From positions 682,001-746,000 of the forward strand of contig BQUP01000008.1 of the NCBI GenBank assembly GCA_022835595.1: a DNA stretch of 64,000 bases, read 5' to 3'. Positions 1 through 10,604 of this stretch are shown in pieces. The stretch comes from Cystobasidium ongulense. Taxonomy: Eukaryota > Basidiomycota > Cystobasidiomycetes > Cystobasidiales > Cystobasidiaceae. Made by a program: the position numbers and the translations under genes. The notes under the pieces are model-generated. The model did no database searches and was not told the origin of the DNA. It was given only the letters and a program-made list of their open reading frames with translations. The first letter of the stretch is position 1, and each line of letters begins with the position of its first letter.

Positions 1-127
1 GGAACAAGTCAAGCCCCTGTCGGTCTCGTCTTGCCGGACAAATGCTGCAACGACTCAGCTGATGTGACGTGCTTGAATAGCTCCAAGATCTGAATACACG
101 CTTCGCCAACTAATTCGTGGGAGTGAA

Positions 128-775
128 GTGTATATCACTCCCCCAGTCATACAGGAGAGGGTAGGTTGCTCCTGTGCTATTGCTGCCAGTGCCACGAAAC
201 TATCTAATATCATGAGCCCACGTATGCCTCCGCAGTCACCTGAACTAGAAGCGATTCTCGCGCCCATAAGGCTAGCTCAAGAACAAGCAACGTACGCCTC
301 ATATCTCTCTAAACCGACTCAATTCGACTACAAGGATGCCTTTGATCTACGCTCGACTAGCAATTGGGATTTTAGAACAGCTTCACATCCCCGTACAACA
401 GTGCAACAAGAATGGGAAGCTGTGAGAAGAGAATTGAGCGCTGTTGCTAATGTACTAGCTAGTATGGCAGCTGTTGCGACTGCTGTTTGGTGGGCAGCTG
501 GTAATACGCCTGTAGCTGAGGTGAGTTCCTCTTTTCTTTCTTACATTTTCGTATCATGTCGCTCTGAGTACATCGCTGATCTTCTCAACTCCCGCATATA
601 TACATCGTAGAAAACGCTCCTGTCACTGTTCGGAGCTATCGCTATCGCTGCTATTGAAGGCTTTTTGTACATTCGCTTCTTCCAAAGATCAAGGGCAGTA
701 CCCCAGACAAAGACACCAGCTACAGACAAGACTTCAAAGCCTACGGTCCTCCGCACCATCGCTGCACCGCGATAG
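128..775 (+). CDS. VMA12: VMA12/TMEM199-like V-ATPase assembly factor
   Basis: Endoplasmic-reticulum membrane protein needed to assemble the V-ATPase membrane sector. I read two exons, 128-520 and 611-775, giving 185 residues. The middle has the family's charged helix (SPELEAILAPIRLAQEQ). The C-terminal half has a pair of membrane helices: the first around AVATAVWWAAG, the second around LLSLFGAIAIAAIEGFLYI, followed by a basic tail. The intron falls between the two helices, and joining GCTGAG to AAAACG restores the family pattern exactly. The length is normal. The start at 128 is the first ATG of the open frame; the ATG at 212 is a possible alternative. The transcript may begin outside the window, since only 127 bases precede the ATG. 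Family recognition is from remembered VMA12 patterns, not a search. Confidence 0.82.
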
Positions 776-1527
776 TGCATTGAACGGGGACCATTAACCT
801 TATGCCAATTTCGGCGCCCACGCATGAGTGCTGTAGAAGGACGGCCTCTGCTGGAAGCTTTCAGAGTGACTCTTTGTCCGCATGCCGAGTATCAACGGAA
901 GGACAATGTAGCATTTTCACAGACAAGACTGTGCATAAGTCCATGCAGAATAGTCCGTCTTTTCGTCTGGAGACGTCAGAGACGCGCATCCGATAATACC
1001 AGAGGGGCTTTGGAGAAAAGGCGGATGGAAATGAATCATAAGGACGGATCTGTTCCCAGCTCACCAGATGATCGAAGAACTATTCAGCTTCCGCGAGCTA
1101 GAAGTGCAAGCCAGACCCATCAATATTGATAGTGGAGGATTTTCACCCTAAAAATCCATAACCCCTTCATACCTGCAAGCAAGCAAGCGTATAGGAACCT
1201 TGCAATGGGCGTAGTGATATCGATCGCGACAGCCACGGGAAAGGCAATGTGCTGGTTCTTGGTATGCACATTTAAGCAAGCAAACGCTGACAACATGCCG
1301 CATCCAAATATGTATGCCAGGGCAACGCAGAATTGATAAACCGAATAAAACACATCGGACGCTCGTGACAACGCACAAACTCGCGCTGTATATCCCAGAC
1401 CTTTGGGGTGCTTGCCCACTTACGGACTAAGCCTCTATTAGGCAGATATGCAATACTGCAGACCCGCATCCGGGACCCACACGAAGTCGTGAATTGTATG
1501 ACGCGTCTGGATCTAATTCAATCCATC
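776..1527. other. Convergent intergenic region, no gene seen
   Basis: This lies between the ends of VMA12 (plus) and the SDR gene (minus), so it should hold two 3' UTRs. A 99-codon hydrophobic reading frame on the minus strand (1120-1419) has no family signature I recognise, and I do not call it a gene. Confidence 0.5.
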
Positions 1528-2805
1528 TCAGCGCACGAGGTAGCCACCATCGACTATGATGGACTGCCCCGTAGCTGTGGCACCACATGATCAGCTATCT
1601 TTCCTTGAGCGAACTTCAAGCAAGCGAATGAGACCAACTATAGTTGCTCGCAGGGCTAGTCAAGTAGATTGTGGCCGCGACCATGTCATCTACAATGTGA
1701 GAAGCAATCAGTCTCAGGATGTGACGGGGGCGAAGGAGTGCGCTGATCATACCTGGCCTTGCCCACCGTCCTACCGGAATCCTAGATGCAGTCTTCTCAA
1801 CAAAGGCCTTGTCGGACGTAATGGCTGCCGTAAAGCTTGTGTCGACAAAACCAGGCGCGACAGCATTCACTTGAATGTTGAGCGGCCCAAGTTCATTCGA
1901 CAAGGAGCGTACTATGCCTAGAACTGCTGCCTTGCTTGCGGTACTGGATAGACAGGTAAATAAAGGTTCAGTGTGCTAAGTAACCTGGAAAACCCGACAA
2001 TAGAGAGGAATCGCGAGCAAGTGTCATGCTGATGATGACTTACTAGCCGCTGATGAGGAAGCCACCGGAAAAGGAGGAATTCGAGGCTACCCAGACAATC
2101 TTGCCATTATTTCGACCAAACGAGGTATTAGCTCCTAGCTCAGGGTGAGCCTTGAGCTGCTTTGCACGATGCCTGGCAAAGTCCCTAGCAAGCACAAACT
2201 GGCTGGTACAGTTGACGGTGAAAAGGTCCTCGAGCCATTCACGCTCGAACTCCAGTACTGTTCCTCGTCGTTGGATGCCCGCACTAAACCGCCAAAACAC
2301 GTGTCAATGGTCTCATTAGTCATTCAAACTAACATTAAAGCCCGCTGTCGCCTGTAACTCACCAAGCAATGAAAGCAGTGGGATTATGTCCTTCAGCAAG
2401 AATGCGAGGGAAGAGACCGGCGACGTCTTCCTTGTTTGCTAGATCGGCTACGTACACCGCTCCTGTGCGACCGTGTGCCTTGGCTTCTCGAATTACGACA
2501 TCATCGTCGTCAATCTGGATACTGACAATGTCTGCACCGGCCGCCAGTAACCCCTTGACCATAGCGAGACCTATGCAGCTGATCCATGGGAAATATTAGA
2601 TCTGATTGAATTACACGCTTGTACCGTAATTTGCGAATTGAATTGCAACGCGCCGAGGGACCTACCCATTTCCGCCGGTGATGACGACTGTTCCCCCAAC
2701 GCCAAATAAGTTGTGTACCGAGTAGGGGTGGTCGGTGTGACTGACTCCATTGCCGTTGCTGTCGCCATTGCTGGCGCTGCCATTTCCAGCCGGTGCTGGA
2801 GTCAT
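1528..2805 (-). CDS. SDR oxidoreductase, gluconate/2-deoxygluconate dehydrogenase-like
   Basis: Classical short-chain dehydrogenase/reductase, probably NAD(P)-dependent oxidation of a sugar acid or polyol. Six exons rebuild a clean 294-residue frame: 2805-2666, 2578-2363, 2283-2044, 1943-1753, 1689-1639, 1574-1528. Visible motifs in order are a Gly-rich cofactor loop (TGGNGGCIG, one residue longer than the usual TGxxxGxG), an AGIQRR segment in place of NNAG, the Ser of WVASNSSFSGG, the catalytic YTASK (split across an intron), the VNAVAPGFVDT loop, and a C-terminal TTGQSIIVDGGYLVR. AGIQRR and the C-terminus resemble 2-deoxy-D-gluconate 3-dehydrogenase and gluconate 5-dehydrogenase. The substrate is inferred. 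The first 30 residues are Gly/Asn/Ser-rich. An in-frame ATG at 3027 exists, but 2805 is the better start. The next genes rightward on this strand are hydrolases. Confidence 0.83.
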
Positions 2806-3353
2806 GTTTTGATTTGAACTGCCTGAACTGCCGAGAAGAATAGCAAACGAAGCGCAAAGGTTGATCTCGAATAGAGACAACGCATGGAGAAGCAGAGCAG
2901 TACTTGACTCTTTTTGCGGACGACTTGTGCCCGCTTGCTGGTCATATTCCGGGACGTCAAAGCGGCTGGAAGCGGCGCCTCCGTCCGCCACTGGCTGATC
3001 GCTGGCGGGCGCTGACCGACTTCGCACCGCTCTTGCACCTTATAGACACATGACACTGGTACAGCTTGTGACAGTAGTAAGCCCGGCGAGGTGTTGACGT
3101 GTCTCAGAGATTATTTGTTCAAATACGCAAATCATTGACTGTAAGATACATATTAAATAAATTTAACTTCACGTATCTCTCTCCAAAGATTAATCCTTCA
3201 GATACGTCAATAAGTTCACTTGACTTCACGTATTTTTGAGTCTATGAATCCGTAATTGTTGAACTGACATTTCTGAATAAGAGCTGTAGGGACGCCCATC
3301 TTCCCAATCCTTCTGCTACTGCACGCGTGGCCTTAGCGTAAATGTTCCTTCGC
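2806..3353. promoter_or_regulatory. SDR upstream region with repeated ACTTCACGTAT
   Basis: Intergenic DNA upstream of the SDR gene and downstream of the alpha/beta hydrolase. A markedly A/T-rich block runs from about 3110 to 3265. It holds two exact copies of the 11-mer ACTTCACGTAT (3166-3176 and 3223-3233) plus the related AGATACGTCA near 3200. Spaced direct repeats in an A/T-rich upstream block suggest regulator binding sites, but the factor is unknown. Confidence 0.35.
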
Positions 3354-4694
3354 TTACAACGCGGCAATGAATTCGTCCAAGCTTCGCTCAGGCTCGTCCC
3401 AGTGCAGCTGCGCAATAAGCTTCTATCAGATCTCGACCATTATATTCGACAAGAACGCAATAATAGCTTACGAAATGATTGCCGCCTTCGATCGCACCAA
3501 GGTCTACGTGTCGAGCGGGCTTGCCAGAGGCTCTTCGAGCCTTCACGTATTTGTCCAGCTCAATTGGACCGAGTACGACCTCCCACAAGCTTCGAGTGGC
3601 ATACAGTGCCGCTATCTTGATGTCCGGAAGCTTGATCTCACCAGATTCCGGACTGAATGCTTGCTCTGTAAGAGTCGTATAAGGCTTCAAAGCATTGCCC
3701 TTTTCTATCATGACTATTTCGTATGCTTCAGCAGCCCGGAAATCGAGGATACGCGAGGCAGCCTTTTTTGGAATGTTGTCTACTGTAGGTATGACATCCT
3801 TGCCTGGATGCTGGAAGGAGAATTTTGTGTAGTCATCGGTGAAGCCGGGCTAAACAAACAGAACATCAGCATAAACTGTGCGCTCTGGACCTTGCATTAG
3901 ATTGAGGTCTGTTGCATCGAGACTTACAGCGTGATCGTAGTAGCCGCTAAGCCAGACTTCCAGAACACGGTTTTTATCCTCTTCTGCAATGGTGTTGTCC
4001 AGAATTGGATTGTAGCTGAAGTCGCCGGGATTATTGAAGCCAGAAGCATGATATGGGAGCTCTGAATTTGTGGGTTAGCAGCGTACGTTCTCTGGAAAGA
4101 TAAGCTCGTATAACTCACCCCAAAGTATCAAGCCGGCAAGATACTTGTCCAAGCCAGCTAGTTCGGTCGAATCTGTATCGTCGAGTGATGCCAGCAGACC
4201 AAGCAAGTTGCGATTGCCAATAGACCATGCAAGCACGGACACAGACTTCTCCGGTAGCTTCTCCTGCTCGGCAAAGCGAATCGCAAAGCGACCAGTCTCT
4301 CGACCTCTTGCACGTGTGAATTCATTCAAGGTTTCGGCAGTGGCATCTCCGCCTAGGTGCGCTTCAACTTCTTGCTCTGTAATGTCTGAAGACTGTCCGT
4401 ACCCGCGACGATCCACGAGAACAAGTCGTATGCCTTTCTGTGGTGCAAGTGGAAGCAGCTTTTCAAAGATGGCTGTCGAGATTCACGGTCAGAATCGCTC
4501 CACGTGACATGATGAGGGAGAGAGAGAGAGAGAGAGAGAGAGCACTCACGGCTGGTGTAGTTCAGTCCGTGGAAGATCATTAGGGTACGGTAGGCAGCAT
4601 TCGCCTGCACTGCGCCGGTGTCGTAGTACGCGAGCCTCTCTCCATGCTCGCCGACTGTAATAGAGCTCAGCTCGTAGCCCGGTATGCGAGACAT
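3354..4694 (-). CDS. Alpha/beta hydrolase
   Basis: Alpha/beta-fold hydrolase of unknown substrate, probably cytosolic (no signal peptide seen). The start at 4694 gives MSRIPGYELSSITVGEHGER, followed by oxyanion-type IFHGLNYTS, then LVDRRGYGQS after an intron. The likely nucleophile elbow is VLAWSIGN, with Ala where most relatives have Gly. The catalytic His is in GGNHFLHWDEPE. The last intron, with acceptor ...GCGCAG, joins GGNHF to LHWDEPERSLDEF and moves the true stop to 3354-3356, past an apparent stop at 3388. The first intron carries a (GA)n run directly after its splice donor. The gene lies between the SDR and epoxide hydrolase genes, all on the minus strand, which suggests but does not prove a shared catabolic role. 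Confidence 0.8.
4518..4542 (+). repeat. (GA)n microsatellite in an intron
   Basis: About 25 bases of uninterrupted GA lie inside the first intron of the alpha/beta hydrolase. On the gene's strand the run reads CT and begins just after the GTGAGTG donor, so length changes would alter the polypyrimidine context of that intron. Confidence 0.9.
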
Positions 4695-5198
4695 GTTGTG
4701 TGTGAGGAAGGTATTTTGTGGGCCTTTGCGAGTGATTCGAACCAACGCGTAGACCAAGAGCTGAAGGAGGTCGCAGATGTCACTTCAGCTGTACCTGCTC
4801 GTGGTCCAGCTGGCTCTGCTTATATGGCCAAGCTGAATAAGGCCGGGCGGACTGGCGGCGCTTCCTGCGACCTGGGGCACACAATGGCCTTCAAGGCGAG
4901 CTTGCTTCATCCGAGGACGAGACGCACTTGTGACAAAGACGTGCAATTACCCACATGGTACAGTACACAAGCTGGTCCGCTGCGTGCCTTCAGCGGCGGT
5001 TGGCGACGGGATGACCCCCATCACGCCTTTCAACACAGAAAATTGAAGCTCTGAACGAGCAGCGCATTTCATTAGACAGGCTTCTAATGACTTGGAGTGA
5101 GCGTGCAGAAGAGCATTGCATGTTGCATGTTACAACTGAGCACATGCTAGTATTGACAAAACCGCCTGCGAATCTACTCGTATAGTGGTAATTACACT
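4695..5198. other. Intergenic region upstream of the alpha/beta hydrolase
   Basis: This holds the promoter of the alpha/beta hydrolase and the 3' end of the epoxide hydrolase. A 136-codon plus-strand frame (4644-5054) overlaps the hydrolase first exon and has no recognisable family pattern. No TATA box is evident. Confidence 0.4.
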
Positions 5199-7063
5199 TC
5201 AATCGCTCATCAATGCGCGTACTTCTTCAGACTGGAAGAACTCGTTCATGTCCGCTGCCAAGGTCGCGGGAGCCTCTGCACGAGAGTCACAAAAGCGTGT
5301 CAGCTTGAAAGTCGTCCACAGCAATACCGAAATGGCAGTGGCATACCTTCAGCCAGGAAATGACCACCTTTGTCAAGTACACGCCACTGACGCAGCTTTG
5401 GTATCTGTGACTCGAAGGCTGATCTGGTTGGCTGTAGAGAAGAGCGGAATGAAATGGTAAGATTGGAGCAAATAAGTCAAACACTAGCACTATCGCACGA
5501 TTGCAAATAAACCGTGCACGCACCCAGTGAATTTCGTGACTGCCACACCCAAAAGCAAAAGGTTGCTCAAAAACCTGCGATTCGAGAAAATCCGATTCTT
5601 CTTGAGATCCACACTTTCTCATGTAATAAAGCCAGAAACTGGATGTGATGCTACCTGTGAACCAATAGAGCATACAGCTGGCAATTACAGCATCTGAGCA
5701 AGGATGCGTGGTTGGTGAAGACCAGGCATGAAATTTTTCTCCGATGTAGAGAATCAAAGCCATGGGAGAAGTTGATAAGACTGCTCCGAATGTCTAAATG
5801 TCGAAACATCAGCTTGAAACGCTAGGCATAACACCAGCGTGACTTACATAAGGTATTGTCTTTGCAGGAGTCGACAGAAATATCAGTTCAGCGTACAGCA
5901 CCTACGAATGACCTTTGCCTTTGCTTACTCCTTGGATTTCGGCATGTGACGAATTCTTATGGCTGAAATCTCAAGCATTATGTTCAAATCAGCTATAATT
6001 CAAAGTAGATTTGTTCGATTGGTCTCACCGATGGTGTGCCAGTCGCTGAACGCCTCGCTGTTCTTCGGGTGTACGATTGGCGATATCATCTGGCTTGGAG
6101 GTGATTGCGGAAAAGAAGTTCACATCTAATGATACGACCTGGTTAGAGACAGCTAGTCGGACACCAAATGTAGCCAGAACGTACGGACTGCTTTTACGTT
6201 CTCCGGGAATGACAACGCTATGTAGCGAGTCAGCATACTACCCCAGTCGCCAGCCTGTGTCAGGTACTTTTCGTAGCCGAGAGAAAGCATGATGGCATTG
6301 AAGCACACCGAATTCTTGCTATAGTCTGAGTGTGGCGCGCATTAGCGGCATATGCAAGCTGTCGAGTCAGTAACGTACTCCACGGTACGCTTCCTTTTCC
6401 CTTTGCTGGCTTCTTGGGGGCATCCGAGAACGCGAACCCTGGAATGGATCTGCAATACAAGCGAATGTAGTGAGCGGACTTGCTCTGCTTTACCGGTGGA
6501 CAAGGAAACGCACGGTACGACGAGATGGTAGTCTTTGCAGAGGATCTCGCAGATGTCCATGAACTCCATGAACGACCCTGGCCATCCATGTACCAGCAGC
6601 AGAGGCATAGCGTTCGGATTGTCGGACTTGCGGTGAATGAAGTGCACCCCAATTTCGCCCTGATCCGGGATGCCAGACACGAAGAGCTTGTAATGGTCTC
6701 CCATGGCCCTGATCCTGTCGCTCCATACAGTCCAGTCAAACTTGCGCGACGCCTCTACGAGCTGTCTAGTGACAATGGTCGGGCTGCCATCTGGAGTCGC
6801 AAAAAGTCAGCTCAACTTGAAGATTACAGGCGGGCTTGCACCTTGCCCGACTTGCAAGTCTCGTCGTCCTCATCAGCGTCATCGGCTCCATCGAGCAGGT
6901 TGGCATAATACCGCGAGAGGTCCAGTGCCTGTGCTGCTGCTCTCACAGGCTCGTAGTCGTACTCCGGAACCTCGAATCGAACGGGCTTGCCGTATTCTAC
7001 GCCTGTCATGCTCGCCATCTTGACGAGACTCGGGATCGCAGCTCGAGGTGTGGGCACATCCAA
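5199..7063 (-). CDS. Epoxide hydrolase, microsomal (EPHX1)-like alpha/beta hydrolase
   Basis: Hydrolyses epoxides to diols. Multi-exon. After an N-terminal lid segment (TRQLVEASRKFDW) comes the hallmark LLLVHGWPGSFMEF with the HGWPG oxyanion motif, then SIPGFAFSD. The nucleophile region is YLTQAGDWGS, with Asp as nucleophile in the GGDWG-type elbow. A later segment (PMALILYIGEKFHAW) carries the family's EKFH/W pattern. The terminal exon has the catalytic His in LDKGGHFLAEEAP and ends NEFFQSEEVRALMSD. I chose the acceptor before AGGCTCCC because it keeps GGHFLAEEAP in frame. The N-terminus is uncertain: the first ATG is 7063, and an in-frame ATG at 7018 is equally possible. One early intron has two frame-compatible solutions. 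The gene is divergent from the sugar transporter. Confidence 0.8.
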
Positions 7064-7473
7064 CCTGTGACGCTCTAAAGGCTCGCACCATTGGCGATTA
7101 CAATGTCGTTGGCAGATTACTTATTCGGCATAAGCTTCGTGTTGGCGGACAAGGCGGCAAGCGATGGGCGGACGGTGATCCGCCCTTCGACCGCCTTCGC
7201 GGGTCCCGCAAATCGAATTTCTCAGGAACGCGATACATCAGCCTGTGACCAGTACATGAGCACAACTTCGCTTGCTCGCGCCCGCTGGCGCGAAAGCGGC
7301 CCCAGATCCGACCACCCCGCCTGTCGGGCTCAAACCCCGCATGAATAAGGTGTCCTTTCGGGTGTCTAAGATCTGCAACCTCTCTTTTCTGAAAAGTACA
7401 CCAGCTATCTCCTCAGCCTCACACAAGTCAGCTATTGGCGCCATAGACTGTAAACGCTGGTTGGATCTGGACC
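7064..7473. promoter_or_regulatory. Divergent promoter region, epoxide hydrolase / sugar transporter
   Basis: About 410 bases separate the epoxide hydrolase start (minus) from the proposed transporter start (plus). No gene is seen. The two genes probably share regulatory DNA here, but I recognise no particular binding site. Confidence 0.4.
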
Positions 7474-9843
7474 ATGGTGGCGAGTTCTATGAAGGAGATG
7501 ACTATGTCGTTGTGCACTCGCTGATCTAGACTTTACAGTTCTGGAAGCTTCACGACGACGGGCAGACGCCCCGGGAGGTATACAACCCATACGTCTACTG
7601 TCAGTGCAGCCACCACCTTGTAATGTGTTGGAAATGCATGCTGAAAATGGCACCTTCTTTTAGTCCCTGCTTTGATCGTTTCGGTCGGAGGAGCTGTTTT
7701 CGGTTAGTTGCTGGACCACTCTGGAGGAAATCGGGGTAGACTGACCCTGGGGTTCGGTCAGGTTTCACGAACTCGTTCTTCGGCTCTCTCCTCGCTTTGC
7801 CCGCTTTCGAAACTCAGTTCCATCTCGATACGCTGTCCGAGAAGGCACTCAATGATCTATCCTCGAATCTTGCGATCGCGTATCAGATTGGCTGCTTTGG
7901 TGCTTGCTTCCTCGCTTACCCTCTCGCCGAGATTCTAGGTCAGTACCATCTGATTATCCAGCGCGTTCACTGGAACTTAACTGGATTTCATGATTGTAGG
8001 ACGTCGCCAAGCTATGTTTCTTGCCAGCCTGTGCTTCCTACTTGGATCATGCCTCATGTTGGCAGCCAACCTGGGAGCCTTTTACGCTGGTAGATTCCTT
8101 ACTGGTCTTGGCGTAGGGCCTCTGACGTCAATTATGCCACTGTGTAAGTCAAAGTCTTGTCATACTGGTTCACCTAGCATAATGATGATTCTGACTCACT
8201 TTTGCATTTTACTGCTTCTAGATCTTGCGGAAATATCGCCACCAGCTTTACGCGGTATGTTCATCGGGTTTATGGATATCATGTATCAGGTCGGGGCCAT
8301 CATAGGCTTCTGGGTGGGTTACGGGTGTGCCAAACATATCGCCAGTGACAGTGCAACACAATGGAGAATCCCAGTCGCCATGCAAATCCCAATGGTTGTC
8401 ATCCTTCTTGTGGGTCTCCCTTTTGTACCGGAAACTCCTCGTTTCCTGATAAGTGAGTATTCTTCGCTTTTAAGCCCCCAACATCCAAATTATAGCTCAT
8501 TGAAATCCCATTACGTATGACAGAGGTTGGAAAGTCGACTCAAGCTTTGCGGGTGGTCTCGAAATTGCGCAAACTCCCAGAAGACCATGCCTACTGCCAG
8601 AGAGAGATGAGTCTGGTCGAAGACGAACTACGTTCCGAAAGAGGTCAGTATCAAACGAGCAGATCTGCATGGTCAATGTGCGCTTGTTTGACGCTCTAGT
8701 CTACTTCACAGAGATGATGAATTTGCCAGCCAACGCCAGCATTTGGCGACTATTTGGCAAGCAAATCGCAGAGTGCTGTCGGCCTGGCATTCGCTACAGA
8801 GTATCTATTGGGGTACGGTCATTCTGAGAACTCGTTTGCATATTGCAGCATCTACCGAGTCTAACCGAACTTTCCGACTGTTTCGTAGATCATCACAATG
8901 ATGATCGGCCAATTCTCTGGAGTTAACGGGTAGGTTATTGGCTGGAGGTTACTAGGAACTGATAATTGTCAGTGCTACGCTGACGCTTGATCTCACACGC
9001 TTCAAAGCCTCAACTACTTCAGTCCACGTATTTTTGCCTCCCTTGGACTGAACGCCAATTCCGCCCTACTCGCTACCGCCCTCTTCGGCATCGTGAATTT
9101 CATAACGGCAACGGTTTCAAATGTTTGGCTTATCGACCGAGTCGGAAGAAGAGCCCTACTCCTCGGAGGTGGAGCCATCATGGTCTTCTCTATGTTTTAC
9201 ATCGGCACCTACTCGAAGATCGCTAGACCAGGCGAGTCATCGACAGTCGCCATAACCTCGGGAGGTATCTCTGCCCTGGCATTCGTATACATTTACCGTG
9301 AGCGTCTAATAGACACCTACAGGAGGCTTCAGCATTCTGATTGAAGCTTCTGGTCTCGTCATCAGTGATTGGATTCGTAGGCGGATATGCAAATATCACT
9401 TATGTTCTAGCTGCCGAGTTGGCTCCATTGAACGTGAGAGCAATGTCCGCCACCCTCGGTGCTGCTGCCCAATGGCTAGGAAACTTGGCCGTCGTCAAAG
9501 CAACACCTTATATGATCACCAGCCTTGGTTATGGAACCTTCTTCTTCTTCGGCAGCTGTGCTTTCCTCGGCTCACTCTATGTATACTTTTACGTCCCTGA
9601 ATCACGTGGCGTACCAATGGTAAGTGCAACAATACACCGTTCGCAGTCGTGCTTCTTGTGTGAACTGATGTAGAATTACAGGAGGAACTTGATGTTGTGT
9701 TCGGCATGCATCTTGTCCACCGCAATCGCAGCGAAGAGGAGGGCGCCCCGGTCAGTCCCGGCGAAGTGGAGAAGGCCAGCGACATGGAGGCGCTGGAGAG
9801 CGTGCACGAATCGCATACAGGTCTGCCAGTCGTTTCAGAGTGA
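7474..9843 (+). CDS. MFS sugar porter-family transporter
   Basis: Twelve-helix plasma-membrane sugar or polyol transporter of the MFS sugar-porter family. Visible landmarks in order are PREVYNPYVY before the first helix, GGAVFGFTNSFFGS, GRRQAMFLASLCFLLGS, RGMFIGFMDIMYQVGAIIGF, PFVPETPRFLI closing the first half, IGQFSGVNGLNYFSP in helix 7, DRVGRRALLLGGG, and the C-terminal PESRGVPMEELDVVFG. The last exon ends at 9841-9843 after an acidic tail. The N-terminus needs splicing. I join an ATG-only exon (7474-7476) through a 62-base intron to 7539 (FWKLHDDGQTPREV), then 7664-7702 and 7761 onward. That start is inferred. At least seven further short introns follow. The substrate cannot be read from sequence; the neighbours suggest a catabolic setting. 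Confidence 0.82.
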
Positions 9844-10604
9844 CCAAAAGGCGACCAAAGCTCTGCGCCCAATTCCGGGGCTGGTGATTGAACCGTCCTT
9901 TGTCAGCGTGCCAGAATAGGATATTTTTCAAGTTCATATCTTGTGAGTGGAACCTAACCATCTGTACATGCTGGGGCAGGTTCTCTAGCTGATGTGTTAC
10001 AGCCCTCTGCCGAATGCTTGTGCAGGGCTCGTTGTCTTTACGTTTAGGCCGCAATGCCACATCTTTCCATAGCCACGGACTTCTCATTTCTGGCTACCGT
10101 TTCCCTTGCATAGAATCACTAGCGTTTGTATCAGTGCAACGATCTCCAATCATGACAGACAGAGCTTGTGCGACCTAGGGGATTAAACGTTCTCCGATCT
10201 GCATCACCGGCTTGGACAGATTGTCATTGCAGTCTTGCTTGCTTTGCAAATGGATGTTACTGCATTGGTACCATTCTTTGTACTTTGATGCCGTCTACTG
10301 CGATCAATCGATAATTCCGAAAGCCCGCACATCTGTTGCGGTCTTGCCTGCGACAGTTGCTTCATTTGTCCAAGTAGCAGCAGCTTTCTACCATTCCAAG
10401 TTGGCAAGACCGATGTGCCGGCCTGCTTTCAGCAGCATGAAGCGACGCACTGTCCATGGGTGTAAAGCGGCCCGCGTGTTTGGCTGGAACGAGAATGCCT
10501 GTTCTGCACCGATGCCGGCGTGGCAAGCAGATGAACGGCTCTGTCTGCTGGCAAGAGGATCCTGTTCTTTGATAGTAGACAGTGCGTCTATACTGCTGAA
10601 CTGA
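9844..10604. other. Intergenic region left of the arrestin duplication
   Basis: No supported gene. The last 140 bases (from 10465) belong to the duplicated block and correspond to the 5' flank of the parental arrestin gene. Confidence 0.5.

Noticed and set aside
1120-1419. 99-codon hydrophobic minus-strand frame between VMA12 and the SDR gene
   Set aside because: Hydrophobic by composition but without any family motif, and it sits where two 3' UTRs should meet.
3388-3711. Early stop in the alpha/beta hydrolase ending AAALGRA
   Set aside because: An in-frame intron removes it and restores the catalytic GGNHFLHWDEPE, with the stop at 3354.
4690-4760. GGTTCGAATC-like word suggesting a tRNA T-arm on the minus strand
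   Set aside because: The flanking bases do not form a T-stem or acceptor stem; it lies at the 5' end of a coding gene.
4644-5054. 136-codon plus-strand frame
   Set aside because: It overlaps the first exon of the alpha/beta hydrolase on the opposite strand and has no recognisable pattern.
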